Source: Olsenella sp. kh2p3
Lineage (GTDB): Bacteria; Actinomycetota; Coriobacteriia; Coriobacteriales; Atopobiaceae
Assembly (NCBI GenBank): GCA_900119625.1
Contig: FPKD01000004.1
Location: 1-64,000, forward strand
Direction: 5' to 3'
DNA length: 64,000 nt
In this document: in pieces, positions 53,171 through 61,153 of the stretch
Numbering within the stretch: position 1 is the stretch's first letter
Layout: each line of letters opens with the position of its first letter
Program-made: the position numbers and the translations under genes
The notes under the pieces: model-generated
What the model was told of the DNA's origin: nothing
Seen by the model: the letters and a program-made list of their open reading frames with translations, nothing else
The model's database searches: none

Positions 53171-54805
53171 CTACTGGCTCTTGTAGTCGGTGCCGAGAAT
53201 AACCACCACGTCGTAGTTGTCGGAGTAGGTCCCGGGGTTCTCTGTGGGGGTCACGGAGAGTCCGAGCTTCTCGGCAACGCCCTTTGCCTCGCCCAGCGCA
53301 GAAGTGGTCTGGCTGGTGTTGTACACGATGGTCGTGGTTGTGTGGCTCGTCGAGTCTGCGTTTCCGGCGATTGCAGAGAAGCCCGCCGCCATGAGGGCGT
53401 TGGCGGCATTGGAGGCAATCCCCTGGGTCGCAGTGCCATTGAGCACTAGGACGGAACCAGAATATAAGGGGTCCGAGCTGGTGCTGGTGGTGTCTGAGGA
53501 ATTCGAGCTGTCCGTACTCGTGCTCACGGAACCGGCAACGCCCGCGGTGAAGTCCTGCGAGGAGTCCGAGTAGGGCGTTTCGCCTGCGTCGGTGCGCTCC
53601 ATCATGGTCTTCCAGGCGTCCTCGTCCACGACCTCGTACCAGAGGTTGTTGATGTACTGCGACGTGGTGGGCACCGAGCCGGAGTAGATGTCGTTCTCGG
53701 TGTCCAGGTCCTTGAACTGATTGGCCAGCGAGAGGATGTCCGTTGCCGAGAGGTCCGTGGTTACGCTGTCTGCCAGCTGGGAGATGAGATTGGGCCACGA
53801 GGTGGGGTCGCTCTCGAGGACCTTGCGGATGATTGCCGCGATGACCATGCGTTGGTTGGCGGAGCGGTAGAAGTCACCGCCGCCGTAGTCGTCATAGGCG
53901 TGGCGGCTGCGGCAGAGGCCGAGGGCCTGCTCGCCGTTGAGGGTCTGGGTTCCGGCAGGCAGGTCGATGCCGGAGTACTCCATGTCCGAGACGGCCACGG
54001 GAAGCGTGACCTCCACGCCACCGAGCGTGTCGACAATCGAGGTGAACTCCTCGAAGTTGAGTTCCGCGTAGTGCGAGATGTTCACGCCCGCGAGCTTGGA
54101 GACCTGTTCGACTATGTAGGAGGCGCCGCCAAACGAGTAGGCCGCGTTGATCTTCTGAGTTCCGTGCTCATCCATGTCGACCATGGTGTCTCGGGGAATC
54201 GAGATGAGCGTGACCTTCTTGTTGGGCGGGTCAACGCGCACGAGGATGATGGAGTCCGTGCGGAAGTTCGACTGGTCTGCCCCCCACTCCTCCGTGCGTT
54301 CCTCATCCTGATCAACGCCAAGGAGCAGCATGTAGAAAGGGTCGTCCGTCTTGGTGGGGGCAACAAGCTGGTTGAGGAGGCTCGAGTCGATGCCCTTGGA
54401 GAGCTTGCTGTTGATGTTGTTGATATACCAAGCAAAGGCTGCACCCGCCGCGGCAAGAACGGCGACAAGCGAAATCACCACGACCTTGAGCACGCGGTGG
54501 CTGCGCTTTGCCTGCTTGCGCTTGGAGACGTAGTAGCCAACACCATCCGCGCGGGACGCAGCGTGGTCCATCTCGTCCAGTTCGCCGCCGCGAAGGTGGG
54601 CCGCATGGGTGTCATTTGTGGTGTGGCTGGCATGGGAGTAGGAGCTCGCATCGACATGACGGCCCTGTACAAGCGGCGTGCTGTGGAGCTGGCGTGCGTC
54701 AGAACCGGCGCTGCTGCGGCCGCCGCCCGTGCCGTAGCGCTCTGCGGAGAGATGGTCCTGCTCCTCAGACGACATGCGACGGTGGTGCCTTCTTCTCTCG
54801 GCCAC
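53171..54805 (-). CDS. LytR-CpsA-Psr (LCP) family protein with LytR_C domain
   Basis: LCP enzymes attach teichoic-acid-like or capsular polymers to peptidoglycan outside the membrane. The 544-aa protein has a polar cytosolic N-terminus of about 105 residues, one membrane helix (VLKVVVISLVAVLAAAGAAF) and an LCP domain: NFRTDSIILVRVDP, SIPRDTMVDM and GLCRSRHAYDDYGGGDFYRS. A Ser/Thr-rich linker leads to a C-terminal LytR_C domain (SVLVLNGTATQGIASNAANA). It starts at GTG 54805. It is divergent from guaA; the 245-nt gap holds both promoters, with no clear consensus. Confidence 0.94.
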   Translation of the reverse strand: MAERRRHHRRMSSEEQDHLSAERYGTGGGRSSAGSDARQLHSTPLVQGRHVDASSYSHASHTTNDTHAAHLRGGELDEMDHAASRADGVGYYVSKRKQAKRSHRVLKVVVISLVAVLAAAGAAFAWYINNINSKLSKGIDSSLLNQLVAPTKTDDPFYMLLLGVDQDEERTEEWGADQSNFRTDSIILVRVDPPNKKVTLISIPRDTMVDMDEHGTQKINAAYSFGGASYIVEQVSKLAGVNISHYAELNFEEFTSIVDTLGGVEVTLPVAVSDMEYSGIDLPAGTQTLNGEQALGLCRSRHAYDDYGGGDFYRSANQRMVIAAIIRKVLESDPTSWPNLISQLADSVTTDLSATDILSLANQFKDLDTENDIYSGSVPTTSQYINNLWYEVVDEDAWKTMMERTDAGETPYSDSSQDFTAGVAGSVSTSTDSSNSSDTTSTSSDPLYSGSVLVLNGTATQGIASNAANALMAAGFSAIAGNADSTSHTTTTIVYNTSQTTSALGEAKGVAEKLGLSVTPTENPGTYSDNYDVVVILGTDYKSQ

Positions 54806-55050
54806 GGGGCCCCCTTACCGTGTCCAGGCGGACATCGTGCGGTTCTTGTTCAATGTTGGCGCTACTCAAGGGCATCGCCATAACTGGCACATCATACGTG
54901 ACGTGCGTGAACGCTCCATGAAGAGGGGAGAAAAAGCCGACGTACATACGGTGTCCTCAATCCTTGGGAATCCTTTACGTGGCCATTCGGTAGTATCCTC
55001 TACAACGTATACGCATTTTGTCCGGCGGCAGCCGGGGATGGGAGACGCGC

Positions 55051-56643
55051 ATGTCCGAGGCAAGGCCCAAGCAGTTTGTGGCGGTCTTCGACTTTGGGGC
55101 CCAGTACGGGCAACTCATTGCTCGCAGGGTTCGTGACCTGCACGTTTACTCAGAGATTGTCCCATGTGACATCTCGGCAGACGAGCTTGCGGCAATGGCC
55201 CCCTCTGCCATCATCCTCTCCGGCGGTCCCGCCTCGGTCTACGCCGAGGGTGCGCCAGACATGGATGCGCGCGTCTTTGAGCTAGGCATCCCCATCCTGG
55301 GCTTCTGCTATGGCGAGCAGATCATGGCCGTCAAGCTTGGCGGCGAGGTTGCGCACACCGACAAGGGCGAGTACGGACCGGCAACGCTCACGCGCCTTGG
55401 CTCCTCGGTTCTTCTCGACGGCACACCCGAGGGCGGCCAGACGGTGTGGATGAGCCACCGCGACTCCGTGAGCCGTGCCCCCGAGGGCTTCATGGTTACC
55501 GGCCGTACGGACACCTGCCCCGTCGCCGTCATGGAGTGCCCGCGCCGTCGCCTCTTTGCGACGCAGTTCCACCCCGAGGTGCGCCACACCGAGTACGGCA
55601 CGCGCATGCTGGAGAACTTCCTGTTTGGCGTGTGCCACCTCGAGAAGAACTGGACCATGGAGGGCATCATCGACCAGAAGGTCGAGGAGATCCGCCAGCA
55701 GGTTGGGTCGCGCAAGGTGATTCTCGCCCTCTCTGGCGGAGTTGACTCCTCCGTGGTGGCGGCCTTGGTGCACCGTGCCATCGGAGACCAGCTCACTTGC
55801 GTGTTTGTGAACCACGGCATGCTTCGCAAGGGCGAGCCCGAGATGGTCGAGGAGGTCTTCCGCGAGCAGTTCCACATGCCGCTCGTGCACGTGCACGCCG
55901 AGGAGCGCTATGCCAAGATGCTCGCCGGCGTGACAGACCCCGAGAAGAAGCGCCGTCTCATTGGCACCGAGTTCTGGAGGGTATTCTTCGACGAGGCCAA
56001 GAAGATCGGCGACGTGGAGATGCTTGCGCAGGGCACCATCTACCCGGACATCATCGAGTCCGGCGCGCGCAAGACCGGCGGCAAGGCGGCAACCATCAAG
56101 AGCCACCACAACCTGATCCCGTTCCCCGAGGGAGTGCACTTTGACCTTATCGAGCCCCTCGACCACTTCTTCAAGGACGAGGTCCGCGAGCTGGGCATTG
56201 CACTGGGGCTGCCCGCCAAGATGGTGTGGCGCCAGCCGTTCCCCGGCCCTGGCCTTGCCATCCGCATCATCGGCGAGGTGACGCCCGAAAAGCTCGCCAT
56301 CCTCAAGGATGCCGACGCCATCGTGCGAGAGGAGCTTGACGCCTACAATCAGCGCCTCTTTGAGGAGACGGGCGACCGCAACTCCGAGCACGCCTGCTGG
56401 CAGTACTTTGCCGTGCTGCCCGACATCAGGAGCGTTGGCGTGATGGGTGACGAGCGCACGTACCGTCGCCCCATCATCGTCCGTGCGGTGGAGTCTACAG
56501 ACGCCATGACCGCCGACTGGGCAAAGCTGCCCTACGACGTGATCGGTCGCATCTCTAGTCGTATCGTGGACGAGGTCGACGGCGTGAACCGCGTGGTGTA
56601 TGACGTCACGCCTAAACCGCCAGCCACGATCGAGTGGGAGTAA
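55051..56643 (+). CDS. guaA: GMP synthase (glutamine-hydrolysing)
   Basis: Converts XMP to GMP. The 530-aa enzyme has a class-I glutaminase (DFGAQYGQLIARRVRD, nucleophile in GFCYGEQIM, catalytic His in TQFHPEVRH), the ATP-pyrophosphatase loop LALSGGVDSSVVAAL and the C-terminal GMPS dimer domain ending in PPATIEWE. The start at 55051 has GGGAG upstream. It complements xpt, encoded 8 kb upstream, which makes XMP by salvage. A terminator follows. Confidence 0.98.
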   Translation: MSEARPKQFVAVFDFGAQYGQLIARRVRDLHVYSEIVPCDISADELAAMAPSAIILSGGPASVYAEGAPDMDARVFELGIPILGFCYGEQIMAVKLGGEVAHTDKGEYGPATLTRLGSSVLLDGTPEGGQTVWMSHRDSVSRAPEGFMVTGRTDTCPVAVMECPRRRLFATQFHPEVRHTEYGTRMLENFLFGVCHLEKNWTMEGIIDQKVEEIRQQVGSRKVILALSGGVDSSVVAALVHRAIGDQLTCVFVNHGMLRKGEPEMVEEVFREQFHMPLVHVHAEERYAKMLAGVTDPEKKRRLIGTEFWRVFFDEAKKIGDVEMLAQGTIYPDIIESGARKTGGKAATIKSHHNLIPFPEGVHFDLIEPLDHFFKDEVRELGIALGLPAKMVWRQPFPGPGLAIRIIGEVTPEKLAILKDADAIVREELDAYNQRLFEETGDRNSEHACWQYFAVLPDIRSVGVMGDERTYRRPIIVRAVESTDAMTADWAKLPYDVIGRISSRIVDEVDGVNRVVYDVTPKPPATIEWE

Positions 56644-56665
56644 GCTCGAGACAGTATACTTCACC

Positions 56666-56700
56666 AGGCCGGCTCCGTTCGAGCCGGCCTCATTGTTTTT
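56666..56700 (+). terminator. guaA intrinsic terminator
   Basis: AGGCCGGCTC (56666-56675) pairs perfectly with GAGCCGGCCT (56681-56690), with a five-base loop, followed by CATTGTTTTT. It lies 22 nt after the guaA stop. Confidence 0.93.
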
Positions 56701-57129
56701 CGGCCCCGTGCGGGCCATCTGCAGCGGCTTCCGCGCCCGCCGCTCGCTTCTATGTCCCCGATTCGGCTTCTTTTCCCGGATGCCCTCCTGACCTGGAATC
56801 CGCCAGCATCCCGTGCGGGCTCTCTCGGGACCTTTATAGCCCGCTTCCAGGTCGCCGGCAGGCGGGAATCGCCGGCAAGCAGTACCAAGCGTTTTTCGCT
56901 CCATACGGGTGCATGTCGCATTTCTCTCACGTCCGGGTTCCAAGACGGTCCCGTGATGGCGCGAAGCAGGAGGGCGCCCGGATTCTCCGCCAGGACGGCG
57001 CACTAGGCAATCGGCCGGCTGGCTCATTCGAGCTTTGATGATTGCTTCGGGCTTCGCGGGGAGGGGCCGCGGCGGACGACCCGGCCCCGAGAGGGCGCAC
57101 GGCGGCCGGCGGCAGCGGTGCGGCGATGG
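56701..57129. other. non-coding stretch at the left border of the accessory region
   Basis: I see no gene here. The open frames have no ribosome site, atypical composition and no family features. It contains GC-rich inverted repeats (for example GCCGGC twice near 56855-56875) and one copy of a 29-bp sequence repeated at 60384. It marks the transition from the housekeeping block to accessory genes. Confidence 0.6.
56858..56886 (+). repeat. 29-bp direct repeat, left copy
   Basis: The stretch starting GCAGGCGGGA and ending CAAGCAGTACC matches 60384-60412 at 25 of 29 positions in direct orientation. The two copies bracket the 57.1-59.9 kb genes, so they may be remnants of insertion borders or of a dispersed repeat. 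Confidence 0.55.
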
Positions 57130-57693
57130 TCAGAGCCAAGTCGTCCTGCGCCGGTACGCGTCGGACCAGCCATCGTCTTCGAGCCAGGGGGCGGAGCAGT
57201 CCGTCAGGAGGGCGTCCGGGTCGCCGCCCCGCCTGACGTGCACGTAGTCGTCCGTCCAGTCTCCCTTGTCGAGCGCCAGGAACCCGGATTCGAGCTCGAG
57301 GACCATCGCCTGGGTGAAGGAGACCGTCGCCCTCGGCCGGCCGTCTTTCGATATCACGTCCTCGTCGTCCACGATCGCGATGCGCCGGACCGTTTCCCCG
57401 ACGTGCAGCTTGGCGGGCGCGGTCCCCTCGGGAAGCCAGAGGCCCCCTGCGGACGGTCCCAGCGCGAGCGCTCCGGTGTCCTCCGTCCATCCGTTGGGCA
57501 GCCTGAGGGCCACGAAGCCGTTGCTCAGGTCTACCGAGCCTCGGCCGTCGATGCCGATGCGCGCCGTGTGGTAGAGGACGTAGTCGTCGAATAGATCGAG
57601 GTGATATCCCTCGATGTATTCGATCCTGGTGCCGACGAGCGAGGCGGCGAGTTTCCTCTCCTCGTCGCTCAGCATATGATTGACTTTATCCAT
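57130..57693 (-). CDS. hypothetical protein (187 aa)
   Basis: I do not recognise this protein. It is soluble, acidic and beta-rich, beginning MDKVNHMLSDEERKLAASLV and containing YHLDLFDDYVLYHTARIGID and RRIAIVDDEDVISKDG. GAGGAGG lies four nt before the ATG, so it is a real gene. It is last of a three-gene minus-strand operon and overlaps its upstream neighbour by eight nt. It is an accessory gene, possibly a partner or immunity-type protein for the neighbour, but that is only inference from pairing. Confidence 0.7.
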   Translation of the reverse strand: MDKVNHMLSDEERKLAASLVGTRIEYIEGYHLDLFDDYVLYHTARIGIDGRGSVDLSNGFVALRLPNGWTEDTGALALGPSAGGLWLPEGTAPAKLHVGETVRRIAIVDDEDVISKDGRPRATVSFTQAMVLELESGFLALDKGDWTDDYVHVRRGGDPDALLTDCSAPWLEDDGWSDAYRRRTTWL

Positions 57694-58063
57694 GCATCCT
57701 CCTCGTGAAATGAATCTTTCGAATATGGCCCTCGCTCGATATGTTCAAGTCGACGGCAGGGGACCCGTCGCTGGAGGAGGTTACCCTCAGCGTCACATGG
57801 CTGCCATCAGCCAGCTCTCGAACGTAGCCGTTGGGCAGTTGTCTCTCCGAGGTGAACCCCGAGCTGGCGAGTCCTGCGAATCGCGTGGCTGTGGCCACGG
57901 GATCGTCGGATGATATGGTCGCTATCCTCTTTCCCTTCGAGCTGTTCCAGCTCAAATCAGAAGGATACTCTGGGAACTCCGCATGGAGCCCCGGAAGGTT
58001 TTCGGGGAAGGTGTGTCCGATGGCCTCGTGCCGCGAGAGGCCACATTTCGGCTTACCGCTCAT
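57686..58063 (-). CDS. hypothetical protein (125 aa)
   Basis: Not recognised. A small, polar protein with Ser/Asp-rich loops; the second half is probably beta-sheet (GYVRELADGSHVTLRV, VDLNISSEGHIRKIHF). It overlaps the DUF4417 gene upstream by 11 nt and the 187-aa gene downstream by eight nt, so all three are translationally coupled. No signal peptide or membrane helix. Confidence 0.65.
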   Translation of the reverse strand: MSGKPKCGLSRHEAIGHTFPENLPGLHAEFPEYPSDLSWNSSKGKRIATISSDDPVATATRFAGLASSGFTSERQLPNGYVRELADGSHVTLRVTSSSDGSPAVDLNISSEGHIRKIHFTRRMHG

Positions 58064-58742
58064 GGGCCTCGCCGATCCTGACAGACATCGCGCTTGGGAT
58101 GACGCGGATGTCGACCCCGAGGGCTCGGGGATAGTCGAAGGCGCCGTAAGCGTCGGTGCCGTAGACCACGATGCGCTTCGGCTCTAGCAGGTCGCAGACC
58201 ATGCGCAGGTCCGTGACGAATCGCGCGCGGTTGTCGAGTCGCTTCACGCAGCCATGGGAGCCTATGCCGATGGTGCTGTTGCGGGGCGCTGGGGGAATCG
58301 CATAGGAGGCGGAGTCCCATCCTGCGGTCCGCACATTGGCGAGAACGTTGAACCCGAGATGCTGAAGCCAGGCGCCCGAGGCGTAGTTCCTGTAGGTGTT
58401 CCAGATGAGCTGCGATGGGGTGAAGTCCGCGTAAAGACTGTAATCGGGCGCGACAACCCCGTCGAATCGGCCCAGCAGGTCGAGGTACTTCTTGGGCTCG
58501 CGCCAGAATGGCTCGAACTTGTAGTCATCTTCGTAGAAACACACCCACGTACCGGGTGCCGGAGCGGCTCGGCCGCTCAGGACCTCCGAGAAGGGCACCA
58601 GCCTCTCGGGGGCGGCGTCCGTACCTTCAATCCTTGGAATCTTGTAGTAACCGGCCAACGTGGCGCCATCGAGCATGAACTCGTTGAACACGTCCACGCA
58701 ACCTTTGCGCGGTTCGGCGACCGCGACTGCTGAATCGTCCAT
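58053..58742 (-). CDS. DUF4417 domain protein
   Basis: A 229-aa protein matching the DUF4417 pattern known from phage and mobile elements: VCFYEDDYKFEPFWREPKKY, VVAPDYSLYADFTPSQLIWN, then GIGSHGCVKRLDNRARFV and EPKRIVVYGTDAYG. Function is unknown. It is first of three overlapping minus-strand genes. Its presence beside an ImmA/XRE pair supports a mobile-element origin. Confidence 0.8.
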   Translation of the reverse strand: MDDSAVAVAEPRKGCVDVFNEFMLDGATLAGYYKIPRIEGTDAAPERLVPFSEVLSGRAAPAPGTWVCFYEDDYKFEPFWREPKKYLDLLGRFDGVVAPDYSLYADFTPSQLIWNTYRNYASGAWLQHLGFNVLANVRTAGWDSASYAIPPAPRNSTIGIGSHGCVKRLDNRARFVTDLRMVCDLLEPKRIVVYGTDAYGAFDYPRALGVDIRVIPSAMSVRIGEAHER

Positions 58743-58923
58743 TGACGATCACCGTCCTTGAATAAACGATGTTTATATCTGTTCGATTGGACAGAGGCGT
58801 GGCACAATGGACATTGCTTCGGGACGGCCATCGTGCTGCCCTGCCTTGCGCGCGGGCGGCTGTTGGTAGCGGCAGCCCGCGCGTGGCGTCTCTATGGGAA
58901 ATGCGCTATATCCTTCCTCCCGC

Positions 58924-59460
58924 TCATCGTCGCGAAGCCACTTCCAGTTGGTATCTGGCGGCATCCATCGACACCCCGCATTTTTCGACAACCTCGTCAG
59001 CGGTCATGCCTCGGACGAGATCGTGTGGGATGAGGAGCTCGCCAGCCAGGCATTTCGCCTGCCATTCGGGGTCTTCGTAGGTCCGTGGTTTGCCGCCGCC
59101 GATGGTTCTGCTCAGCTTGAACCCCAGGAAGCAAAGAGTCATGAAGTGCGAGAATTCGTGGGCGATGGTCATGCGGTCGCGCCCCTTGCCCCTTCGGGCG
59201 CCCTCGTAGACGCTCTCCTTGATTCTGATTTCCCCGGTATAGACGTTCGTTTCCGCATGCTTGTTCGCCGGGAGCTCGTCATCATCGATGATGCTGTAGG
59301 TGAATCCGGGGAGTGTTTCCTCGAGGACGTCGAGAAGCTCGACAATCGGGAAATACAGGACGTCCTCGAGGTCAAGGACCTTGCGGATTTCGGCTGCCAG
59401 GTTCCTGAGGTCCTCACGAGAACGGGGGCTGACGGAATAATCGACAGAGCAGTCGGGCAC
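58924..59460 (-). CDS. ImmA/IrrE-family metallo-endopeptidase
   Basis: A 178-aa zinc peptidase. The active site is MTIAHEFSHFM (HExxH), with a further acidic site in AKCLAGELLIP. The family cleaves phage- or ICE-type repressors, as ImmA cleaves ImmR. It shares one base with the XRE gene upstream, which is its likely target. The cytosolic N-terminus is helical. The 181 nt between it and the DUF4417 operon contain no gene that I can support. Confidence 0.9.
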   Translation of the reverse strand: MPDCSVDYSVSPRSREDLRNLAAEIRKVLDLEDVLYFPIVELLDVLEETLPGFTYSIIDDDELPANKHAETNVYTGEIRIKESVYEGARRGKGRDRMTIAHEFSHFMTLCFLGFKLSRTIGGGKPRTYEDPEWQAKCLAGELLIPHDLVRGMTADEVVEKCGVSMDAARYQLEVASRR

Positions 59461-59831
59461 TAGGCATCACGCTTCTTCTTCAATAGTTTCAGTACGTTTT
59501 TTGCCGTTTCGTCGTCCAGGTCATCGAAGGAACGTGCGAAGCAGAGCGCGGCATCGCGCTTGGAATCCGAGGCGCCGTCCAGCTCGACCTTGACGCTCTT
59601 GAGCGTCTTGTCCGCAGCGGCGGAAAGCTCGTGCTTTGCGACATCGGAGAGCGAGTAAAGATCGGCGACTTTGTCAACCAGGCCCGTGGGCGCTGGCCTC
59701 TTGCCTTTCTCGATGGCGGAAAGGTAGGAGGGCGTGATGCCGAGGCGGTCGGCCATGTCACCCAATGTCTCTCCCATGTCTATCCTCAGCTTCCTCAGCC
59801 TCTTGCCAAGCTCTGTAGTCGTTGTCCTCAT
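59460..59831 (-). CDS. XRE-family helix-turn-helix repressor
   Basis: A 123-aa regulator. Residues 5-60 are a Cro/cI-type helix-turn-helix (LGKRLRKLRIDMGETLGDMA, then ITPSYLSAIEKGKR). The C-terminus is acidic then basic (DDETAKNVLKLLKKKRDA). It forms an ImmR/ImmA-like pair with the next gene. Its promoter carries a symmetrical AACGCGTT between -35 and -10, so it probably represses itself. Confidence 0.92.
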   Translation of the reverse strand: MRTTTTELGKRLRKLRIDMGETLGDMADRLGITPSYLSAIEKGKRPAPTGLVDKVADLYSLSDVAKHELSAAADKTLKSVKVELDGASDSKRDAALCFARSFDDLDDETAKNVLKLLKKKRDA

Positions 59832-59854
59832 TGCCGCTCCTTTCTCTGGAATGT

Positions 59855-59882
59855 ATTTTACTCAACGCGTTCAAATAGTCAA
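59855..59882 (-). promoter_or_regulatory. promoter and operator of the XRE-immA pair
   Basis: On the minus strand, TTGACT (59882-59877) and TAAAAT (59860-59855) are separated by 16 nt. The spacer contains AACGCGTT, a perfect palindrome. More TTGA/TCAA half-sites lie just upstream (near 59893). The layout suits autorepression by the XRE protein. Confidence 0.75.
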
Positions 59883-60187
59883 CATTAACAGTTGAATAAT
59901 CTAACAGGGTTTGTTTTCAAAGAGCTGGAGGAAGTCGCTCGTCTTGCCTATCGCCAGATGCTAGACCCGCCGTTTCCGTCTCCCACGCAAAAGCTCGCGC
60001 TGGCCCTATAGTCGCTGAACATGAAGCGAATGACCTTGGCATCCGACGCGAACGTCAATCGCCCGAACTCTTTTCGCAACGCCCGAGATTCCTGGCGATG
60101 CAAGGGTGGCGAGGGCTGTCGGGCCGATGCACGAAATTACTGCGTGGGGGCGACGTCGGATCTGATTGGCGGAACCTTGTCGTCGCG

Positions 60188-60282
60188 GGATTATTCCGTC
60201 TGTTGCAGGCGGCTGGGAGGTAATGCCGGAAAACAACGCTCAGGAATTGACGTATCCGCAGGTCATTGCCATTATTCTGGAA
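60188..60282 (+). repeat. 95-bp degenerate direct repeat, copy 1
   Basis: It begins GGATTATTCC, contains GCAGGTCAT and ends ATTATTCTGGAA. It aligns without gaps to 63906-64000 at about 62 of 95 positions, with identical ends. The copies flank the sirtuin operon and the ISL3-type element. Confidence 0.65.
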
Positions 60283-60383
60283 AGTTGCCGATTATTCTCC
60301 ACGGCCCGCGAAAACGTCTTAACGGGTGGATTCGCTCCCAAGCCCGGTTACAGTACCAGCGATTATTCCTTTTCGGCGTTTTC

Positions 60384-60412
60384 GCAGGCGGGAGGGGCCG
60401 TCAAGCAGTACC
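60384..60412 (+). repeat. 29-bp direct repeat, right copy
   Basis: It matches 56858-56886 at 25 of 29 positions, with the same orientation. It lies at the far side of the 57-60 kb accessory genes. Confidence 0.55.
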
Positions 60413-60430
60413 GGCAACTACTGCAGGTCC

Positions 60431-60457
60431 GGGGTGGTACCGCAGCGGTACCACCCC
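60431..60457. repeat. perfect 27-bp palindrome
   Basis: GGGGTGGTACCGC (60431-60443) and GCGGTACCACCCC (60445-60457) are exact complements around one base. GGTACC occurs three times within 29 nt (60436, 60447, 60459). It resembles a T-box core only by chance: no specifier leader or synthetase gene is present. Confidence 0.7.
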
Positions 60458-60510
60458 TGGTACCGTGCTGGTACTGCGGTTTTCGGCCCTTTCCAGGGAA
60501 CTGGGACTAA

Positions 60511-60537
60511 TAAAAAGCCCAGGTCAAGGCCTGGGCT
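60511..60537 (-). terminator. intrinsic terminator on the minus strand
   Basis: Read on the minus strand, AGCCCAGG and CCTGGGCT (60537-60516, six-base loop) are followed by TTTTTATTA. It is strong, yet no supported minus-strand gene ends here, so it may terminate a small RNA or be the remnant of a deleted gene. Confidence 0.6.
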
Positions 60538-60776
60538 GGTACTGTAAAAGACGCTGTTTTTAATTATCGAGTGGGAATAAAAAGCGGGGCACAACAGTCT
60601 TTCGCACTCCGACCCAAAAAAACAACAAAAGCGCAGTTCAGAAGTGGTGTGTTCGAGTAATCGGCGCACCACTTTGCTTCACTAGAAAACGCTCCTTTCG
60701 TGATTATTTGTAGCGGAATTTGTAGCAGCCCAGAGCCACCATTCTTGGCACTGGGGACAGAGAGGAGATTAGAACC

Positions 60777-60890
60777 ATGATGAACGAGGAGAAGTGGGAA
60801 GAGCTCAAGCAGGAAGAGGAAATGGCATACTTCCGCGCAGACATCTGTCTGTACTCGCCGGAGAGCTATGGCCTCGAGGAGAAGAAGTAG
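60777..60890 (+). CDS. small hypothetical protein (37 aa)
   Basis: Not recognised. A short acidic protein rich in Glu and Lys (MMNEEKWEELKQEEEMAYFR) with a Tyr-containing tail ending LEEKK. AGAGGAGATT lies before the ATG, which supports translation. It is followed after 12 nt by another small gene. TAG stop. Confidence 0.6.
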   Translation: MMNEEKWEELKQEEEMAYFRADICLYSPESYGLEEKK

Positions 60891-60902
60891 ATCTGCAACG
60901 AC

Positions 60903-61088
60903 ATGATGAGCACGAGCAAGGCGACGCTCGACGCCATGCGCGAGGACTTCGAGCAGCTGCCCCCGGATGCGCGAGCCAAGCTCCTGGACATGCTCTGCGC
61001 GTCCGGCGTGGAGTCGCCTGAGTGGTGGTGGGACGCGCTCGTGGGAGACGGAGACCCGCTGTACCGCGAGCTCGAGCCCCTGAGCTAA
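60903..61088 (+). CDS. small hypothetical protein (61 aa)
   Basis: Not recognised. Helical and acidic, with KATLDAMREDFEQLPPDARA and a Trp cluster (SPEWWWDALVGDG). The ribosome site is weak, so it may be translated by coupling to the 37-aa gene just upstream. A bidirectional terminator follows. Confidence 0.6.
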   Translation: MMSTSKATLDAMREDFEQLPPDARAKLLDMLCASGVESPEWWWDALVGDGDPLYRELEPLS

Positions 61089-61109
61089 AAAGAGCCCCTA
61101 GAAGCGAAG

Positions 61110-61149
61110 AAGGCCGCTTGTCGAACGTGACAAGCGGCCTTCCTCTTTC
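61110..61149. terminator. bidirectional terminator
   Basis: AAGGCCGCTTGTC (61110-61122) pairs perfectly with GACAAGCGGCCTT (61129-61141), six-base loop. CCTCTTTCG follows, and CGAAG precedes it. It separates the small plus-strand genes from the convergent sirtuin gene. Confidence 0.88.
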
Positions 61150-61153
61150 GCGT

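Larger units (their letters stand above)
59883..60776. other. 894-nt region without a supported protein gene, rich in repeats
   Basis: Open frames here lack ribosome sites and family features. The DNA holds several GATTATTCC-type motifs (60188, 60290, 60360), a 95-bp repeat copy (60188-60282), a 29-bp repeat (60384), a perfect 27-bp palindrome (60431-60457), a minus-strand terminator (60511-60537) and a tRNA-3'-end-like stretch near 60650-60672. It looks like a decayed insertion zone. Confidence 0.65.

Noticed and set aside
60425..60480. T-box-like GGGTGGTACCGC sequence
   Set aside because: It is part of a perfect palindrome, lacks stem I and a specifier, and no aminoacyl-tRNA synthetase or transporter gene follows.
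60021..60563. 180-aa open frame in the repeat zone
   Set aside because: No ribosome site, unusual composition, and it crosses repeats, the palindrome and a minus-strand terminator.
60640..60672. tRNA 3'-end-like sequence (GTGTTCGAGT...GCACCA)
   Set aside because: The T-stem bases do not pair and no tRNA body precedes it. It could be an attachment-site remnant, but I cannot support that.
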